Shown: piece by piece, positions 62,801-64,000 of the stretch
Numbering within the stretch: the stretch's first letter is position 1
Layout of the letters: each line of letters starts with the position of its first letter
Source: Gibbula magus
Lineage: Eukaryota > Mollusca > Gastropoda > Trochida > Trochidae
Direction: 5' to 3'
Assembly (NCBI GenBank): GCA_936450465.1
Contig: OW388302.1
Coordinates: forward strand, 61,168,328-61,232,327
Length of the DNA: 64,000 nucleotides
Notes under the pieces: generated by a model
What the model was told of the DNA's origin: nothing
Databases searched by the model: none
The model's input: the letters and a program-made list of their open reading frames with translations, nothing else
Position numbers and translations under genes: made by a program

Positions 62801-63124
62801 TTCAAACGTAAAAAAATTGAACTTTTGACATCAAACATTTTTGTATTCATATGCATAGTTTATCTGATCGCTATCTTTGAAATTTGGCATAATAAAGGCC
62901 ACGCAATTATTGATAATAATTATATAAATTGATGGAGCATATAGGGACATATATATGTATTCATGAATTTTGTTATGAGTCTAATGATATATATTTAACT
63001 GCAGTTACATTATTTCATGACAATAGACAGAAAAGTCCGTCTCACTAATTTTAATGAAAATTGATCCTTCAATTTATATTATTCTATTCGGAATTTAAAA
63101 AGGAAAAGAAATACATGCCATTTA
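59896..63124. other. Intergenic, no gene assembled
   Basis: At 60538-60602 a segment with GGCGAAATCACTAAACG, CGTTAAACCC and an AACAACAACA end resembles a retroposon 3' tail. The stretches 61910-62100 and 62110-62270 share GATAAAGAA.CGGTT and ATATTC words. No gene. Confidence 0.3.
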
Positions 63125-63440
63125 GATTGTGAAGATTGCGAGTGTCAGTGATAACGTATGGTGCCTGACTCTGAGGGTGTGGGTTCGTATCCCGCAAGGG
63201 AATCTACCCGAAAAAGTACAAGAACTTATATCATTGTAGATAGTGTGATACAAGATTTAATTAGTAAAACGGCATTTGAAACTTTCTCAAATTCCTTTAG
63301 AGCGTAACGAGAACCCATTTACAGTTATGTTAATTAGTCGACTTATTCGTTTGAATATCCTTCAATCATGTGCTACGCTGGTTATTTATGCTTTGAGCAT
63401 TATGTCATGCGGATACGGCGCTATATAAATACTCATTTAT
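63125..63440 (+). mobile_element. tRNA-derived SINE-like copy 3 with tail
   Basis: CTGACTCTGAGGGTGTGGGT, a B box GGTTCGTATCC at 63182-63192, and ACCCGAAAAAGTACAAG match the copy at 46700. A possible tail (TTTGAGCATTATG, GGCGCTATATAAATAC) ends near 63430. The B box has one change from consensus. Confidence 0.6.
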
Positions 63441-64000
63441 TTATCTAGGTATTTATTCATTTGTTTATTTGTGTATATATAATTTGATCCCGATGCTTTA
63501 TCATTGAAACATATTGCCGTGTTAGTCGATGACCATTTCCTGGTTGCACGTTCTCTTTAAGTGGATGGGCAACAATCAACGTAGAACGGCATTCATGTCA
63601 AGTCGTTGGTAGTTTCTTGTCAATGGCCTCGCGGATATGACAGACAGACAGACAGCAGGGCGGACATTTTACACGCACTCAACGAACAACCATACTGTAC
63701 ATGCATGCACGTGTAACTAAATACATAGAGCACTGTAGTGGAGGAAAAATATTAGGTCTTAAACATTGTGTAATTTAATTTCCATAGACAGATAAAGATA
63801 CCTTGAACTATCAGTTCACTAACAGTTGCAGATAGTACTAGCATATCTTGGCATCTAAACACATAAAGAGGATAAACATATTTTTTAGTCCTACGCTCAG
63901 ATTCTGAAAAAAAGATATTTATTCGAAAAATATCACACTTTTATTGAAAAGTAGACTACGAGAAATGGGATTTTTTGAAAACAGAGGCTCCTTTTCAATA
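63441..64000. other. Intergenic, nothing recognised
   Basis: A short GACA run lies at about 63638-63653. No gene to the end of the window. Confidence 0.3.

Overview
The window looks like non-coding-rich nuclear DNA from an invertebrate animal. It is AT-rich, genes are split by GT-AG introns, and it is full of minisatellites, short inverted-repeat (MITE-like) elements, tRNA-derived SINE-like pieces and a decayed non-LTR retrotransposon. A marine lophotrochozoan, perhaps a mollusc, fits the repeat landscape, but that is inference from general character and not from a diagnostic gene. No bacterial operons, CRISPR array, rRNA or intact tRNA was seen.

Genes. I can assemble three spliced genes by hand, all on the minus strand. 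Gene C (12178-12906) is a cryptic three-exon gene for a 97-residue, five-cysteine protein whose exons are too short to stand out as open frames. Gene A (33308-38340) has four coding exons and encodes 353 residues. Gene B (53259-55323, with an inferred non-coding first exon ending at 56813) has three coding exons and encodes 456 residues. A and B are paralogues. They share an ungapped C-terminal block (KC[TS]CS, then AY.NIRRK, then F.QF.TEL..TN), a first coding intron of phase 0, an ESTPK motif at the same place at the start of coding exon 2, and a last intron of phase 1. I do not recognise the family. A weak candidate for a third, degraded member lies between them at about 45.06-45.26 kb on the same strand.

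Layout. 0-7 kb: mobile-element cluster (fold-back element, two TTAA-flanked MITE families, a half MULE-like copy, an internal-palindrome element). 9.1-11.5 kb: 38-bp satellite. 12-13.6 kb: gene C, its TATA/CRE promoter, a 144-bp palindrome and a 20-bp minisatellite. 14.8-16.4 kb: 22-bp satellite interrupted by a MULE-like MITE with a 9-bp target duplication. 17 kb: inverted-repeat element with one end amplified as 48-bp tandem units. 20.4-20.8 kb: long GA tract and a 42-G run. 21.8-24 kb: LINE fragment between CTA/TAG microsatellites. 24-33 kb: little recognisable. 33-38.6 kb: gene A. 40.8-50.5 kb: SINEs, TAAT-rich stretches, a four-fold GTCACGTGAC E-box cluster, another palindrome, a third TTAA MITE and microsatellites. 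52.8-57 kb: gene B with a 40-bp minisatellite downstream. 57-64 kb: mostly unremarkable, with one diverged duplication and a SINE.

Genes A and B have basic clusters and many S/T-P sites but no signal peptide or membrane segment, so nuclear or cytoplasmic regulated proteins are likely; this is inference. Their presumed promoters both hold CCAAT and CACGTG motifs, so shared control is possible. All exon calls are hand-made from splice signals and reading phase and have no transcript support.
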